Source: Thermococci archaeon (lineage in GTDB: Archaea > Methanobacteriota_B > Thermococci > Thermococcales > Thermococcaceae). From it: DNA of 7,948 nt. The notes under the pieces were generated by a model. It was not told the origin of the DNA. It worked only from the letters and a program-made list of their open reading frames with translations, and searched no databases. Positions 6,687-7,948 of the stretch are shown in pieces. The DNA is taken from the NCBI GenBank assembly GCA_003663695.1, contig QMUB01000043.1, positions 1-7,948 of the forward strand, read 5' to 3'. Each line of letters starts with the position of its first letter. Position 1 is the first letter of the stretch. The translations under genes and the position numbers were made by a program.

Positions 6687-6773
6687 TGGCGCCGGGACGG
6701 GGATTTGAACCCCGGTGGGCAAACGCCCACGGGCTCTCAAGGCCCGCGCCATCCCAGGCTAGGCTATCCCGGC
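6687..6773 (-). tRNA. tRNA-Ser (anticodon UGA)
   Basis: Class II tRNA of 87 bases. Acceptor GCCGGGA pairs with TCCCGGC, the discriminator is G (6690) as usual for serine, and CCA is encoded at 6689-6687. The anticodon stem CGGGC / GCCCG closes loop CTTGAGA, giving UGA (6737-6739), which reads UCA codons. The long variable arm TGGGCGTTTGCCCA and the T arm CGGGG-TTCAAAT-CCCCG are clear. Its first 15 bases are also the last codons and stop of the upstream methyltransferase gene. Confidence 0.97.
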
Positions 6774-7346
6774 ATAGATTCTATAGCCGCTACCCTTCGA
6801 TAGCTCTCTCACATCTTTAAAGGTTTGCTCCATCAAACCCTTAATATATTTTGCGCCTTGATTTGTGCGAATGACAAGCTGAAGTAAGCCTCCATCGTAG
6901 AGATGCTTAGGAGCATTTATAACTATTTCCCTCAGCACCTCTTTGCCCGCATGCACGGGAGGATTTGTTAGTATTGTGTTGAACCTTTCATTTGCAACGG
7001 GTTCATAAAGGTTTCCCCACCGCACCTCCCCATTCTCCACATTGTTGATTTTTAAATTTTTCCTTGCTATGCTGACCGCTCTTCTGTTCACATCCACCAT
7101 AACCACTCTTTTTACAAAGCGCGATGCCACTATTCCTATTACACCATAACCACACCCGAGATCCAGAAGCTTCCAGTCCCTGCTAAAAATCGCACTCTCC
7201 AGGAGAAGCTTGGTTCCTAAGTCGAGCTTTCCAAAGGAAAAAACTCCGCTCGCTGTGATAAATTTAAAGCGCTCTCCCCTCACCATAACATCAATGGTTT
7301 TCGTTTTCAATGGAACGTTCGGGTTTTCGGAGTAGTAGTGGCTCAT
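6759..7346 (-). CDS. MJ0882/RsmC-like SAM-dependent methyltransferase
   Basis: A class I S-adenosylmethionine-dependent methyltransferase resembling M. jannaschii MJ0882 and the small domain of RsmC, which methylates guanine in 16S rRNA. The 195 residues equal the family length. Motif I is LLDLGCGYGVIGI (60-72), the acidic residue binding the SAM ribose is in VDVNRRA (Asp85), and the catalytic-type motif is NPPVHAG (128-134), placing it among N-methyltransferases acting on nucleic-acid bases. The target is unproven; rRNA or tRNA is likely. No ribosome binding site precedes the ATG at 7346, but a TATA-like box lies 25 bases upstream, so the mRNA may be leaderless. The last codons (Ala-Gly-Ile-Ala-stop) lie inside tRNA-Ser, a 15-base overlap. 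Confidence 0.93.
   Translation of the reverse strand: MSHYYSENPNVPLKTKTIDVMVRGERFKFITASGVFSFGKLDLGTKLLLESAIFSRDWKLLDLGCGYGVIGIVASRFVKRVVMVDVNRRAVSIARKNLKINNVENGEVRWGNLYEPVANERFNTILTNPPVHAGKEVLREIVINAPKHLYDGGLLQLVIRTNQGAKYIKGLMEQTFKDVRELSKGSGYRIYAGIA
6815..6826 (-). promoter_or_regulatory. Weak TATA-like candidate for tRNA-Ser/rps13
   Basis: The minus strand reads AAACCTTTAAAG inside the methyltransferase coding region, with the TTTAAA core about 45 bases before the tRNA. A start 25 bases downstream would leave a leader of roughly 20 bases for RNase P to remove. It is the best candidate I see near the head of the ribosomal cluster, but the match is modest. Confidence 0.25.
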
Positions 7347-7365
7347 GGAGGGAAGTAAGAAAAGG

Positions 7366-7378
7366 GGTTTAAAAAGGT
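7366..7378 (-). promoter_or_regulatory. Probable promoter of the methyltransferase gene
   Basis: On the minus strand ACCTTTTTAAACC provides a TATA-like core centred near 7371, 25 bases before the methyltransferase ATG. With usual archaeal spacing the transcript would start at or very near the ATG. That agrees with the lack of a Shine-Dalgarno-like sequence in the preceding pyrimidine-rich CTTACTTCCCTCC. Confidence 0.5.
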
Positions 7379-7447
7379 AAGGGAAAACATCATTAATGAC
7401 GTTAAAATGAAGGTTAACTTACGCTGGTGCCTATCCTGCAAGAGGTG

Positions 7448-7948
7448 CTACCACATCTTTGGATACCAATCCCTGGGCATGAGCACCTTCTCCACATCAA
7501 CCGCTATACCCTTCCTCTCATTGAACATTTCTCCACTGGTCATCTTGGCTTTTCCAAGGGCAACAAGCTCATCTTTGAGCGTCATTATAGCCACAAGGTC
7601 GCCGCGCTTAATGCCTTTGTGAAGCTTAACAACTCCCGGAATCGCCAGGTTCGCCCCATAGGTTACGGCAGCAACCGCTGAGTCCCTAATCCACACCTTG
7701 GGCAAGTGCTCAACCGCTTTCTCCATTGGTTGGATTGCTTTTCTAAAGTAATCCTCTATTCCATCGTCCTTCCAAAAGTGATAGGCATCGATCAAATCGT
7801 GGAGCGTTACGAGGGTTTCATCCTCCTTGAAGGGTCCACTCCTCGTCCTCCTAAGCTCGGCCATGTGAGCGCCTACTCCCAAAGCTAGGCCTATATGGTG
7901 GATGAGCGACCTTATGTATGTCCCGGCTTCGACACCAACCCTGAAGAG
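7448..7948 (-). CDS. cbf5: Cbf5/TruB-type pseudouridine synthase, N-terminus outside window
   Basis: The C-terminal 166 residues of archaeal Cbf5 (dyskerin homolog), the catalytic subunit of H/ACA ribonucleoproteins that convert uridine to pseudouridine in rRNA and, with or without guides, U55 in tRNA. The visible part begins in the catalytic domain (FRVGVEAGTYIRSLIHHIGLALG, followed by ELRRTRSGPFKEDE). A C-terminal PUA RNA-binding domain starts near fragment residue 82 (HLPKVWIRDSAVAAV) and runs through KLHKGIKRGDLVAIMTLKDELVALGKA to KGIAVDVEKVLMPRDWYP. The catalytic aspartate lies upstream, outside the window. The frame is open to the right edge. It ends at PKMW, a few residues shorter than I recall for Pyrococcus, which has a short charged tail. 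The methyltransferase follows after 101 bases with its own promoter, so the two need not be co-transcribed. Confidence 0.96.
   Translation of the reverse strand, partial: LFRVGVEAGTYIRSLIHHIGLALGVGAHMAELRRTRSGPFKEDETLVTLHDLIDAYHFWKDDGIEDYFRKAIQPMEKAVEHLPKVWIRDSAVAAVTYGANLAIPGVVKLHKGIKRGDLVAIMTLKDELVALGKAKMTSGEMFNERKGIAVDVEKVLMPRDWYPKMW

Noticed and set aside
6687..6773. Possible selenocysteine tRNA because of the UGA letters in the anticodon
   Set aside because: The anticodon 5'-UGA-3' reads UCA (serine); a selenocysteine tRNA would need anticodon UCA. Discriminator G and the long variable arm also fit serine.

Overview
The window comes from a hyperthermophilic euryarchaeon, most likely a member of the Thermococcales (Thermococcus/Pyrococcus/Palaeococcus group). 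The ribosomal proteins, RNA polymerase subunits and Cbf5 all look like Pyrococcus-type archaeal forms. Ribosome binding sites are of the GGTG/GGAGG type, promoters are TATA-like with purine-rich BRE sequences, and all three tRNAs encode their CCA. I cannot fix the species from sequence alone. Every gene I support lies on the minus strand, so transcription runs from high to low coordinates.

Layout in transcription order: the 3' part of cbf5 (H/ACA pseudouridine synthase); an MJ0882/RsmC-like methyltransferase whose last codons run into tRNA-Ser(UGA); the small-subunit cluster rps13-rps4-rps11; rpoD; tRNA-Leu(CAG) one base after the rpoD stop; rpl18e-rpl13-rps9; rpoN; tRNA-Pro(GGG); rpoK; an enolase-like gene; rps2; and a MEMO-family gene cut by the window's left edge. 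Spacing within each block is tight: most stops lie 6-11 bases from the next start, and rps4/rps11 overlap as ATGA.

The genes build the machinery of gene expression: four 30S proteins (uS13, uS4, uS11, uS9) plus uS2, two 50S proteins (eL18, uL13), three RNA polymerase subunits (D, N, K), three tRNAs and two RNA- or nucleic-acid-linked enzymes. The order eL18-uL13-uS9-N-K-enolase-uS2 is a classical archaeal arrangement. From memory, the Haloarcula S9 operon likewise joins a tRNA-Leu, these proteins and enolase.

This is a conserved core region, and I did not find an undescribed defence or mobile system. The most interesting points are the tRNAs used as punctuation inside the mRNA array (one shares 15 bases with a coding sequence, another has its likely promoter inside rpoD codons), an enolase-family protein that has lost nearly all catalytic residues while keeping its ribosomal-operon position, and an AT-rich palindromic promoter region before rpoN. 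There is no gene-free stretch longer than about 100 bases.
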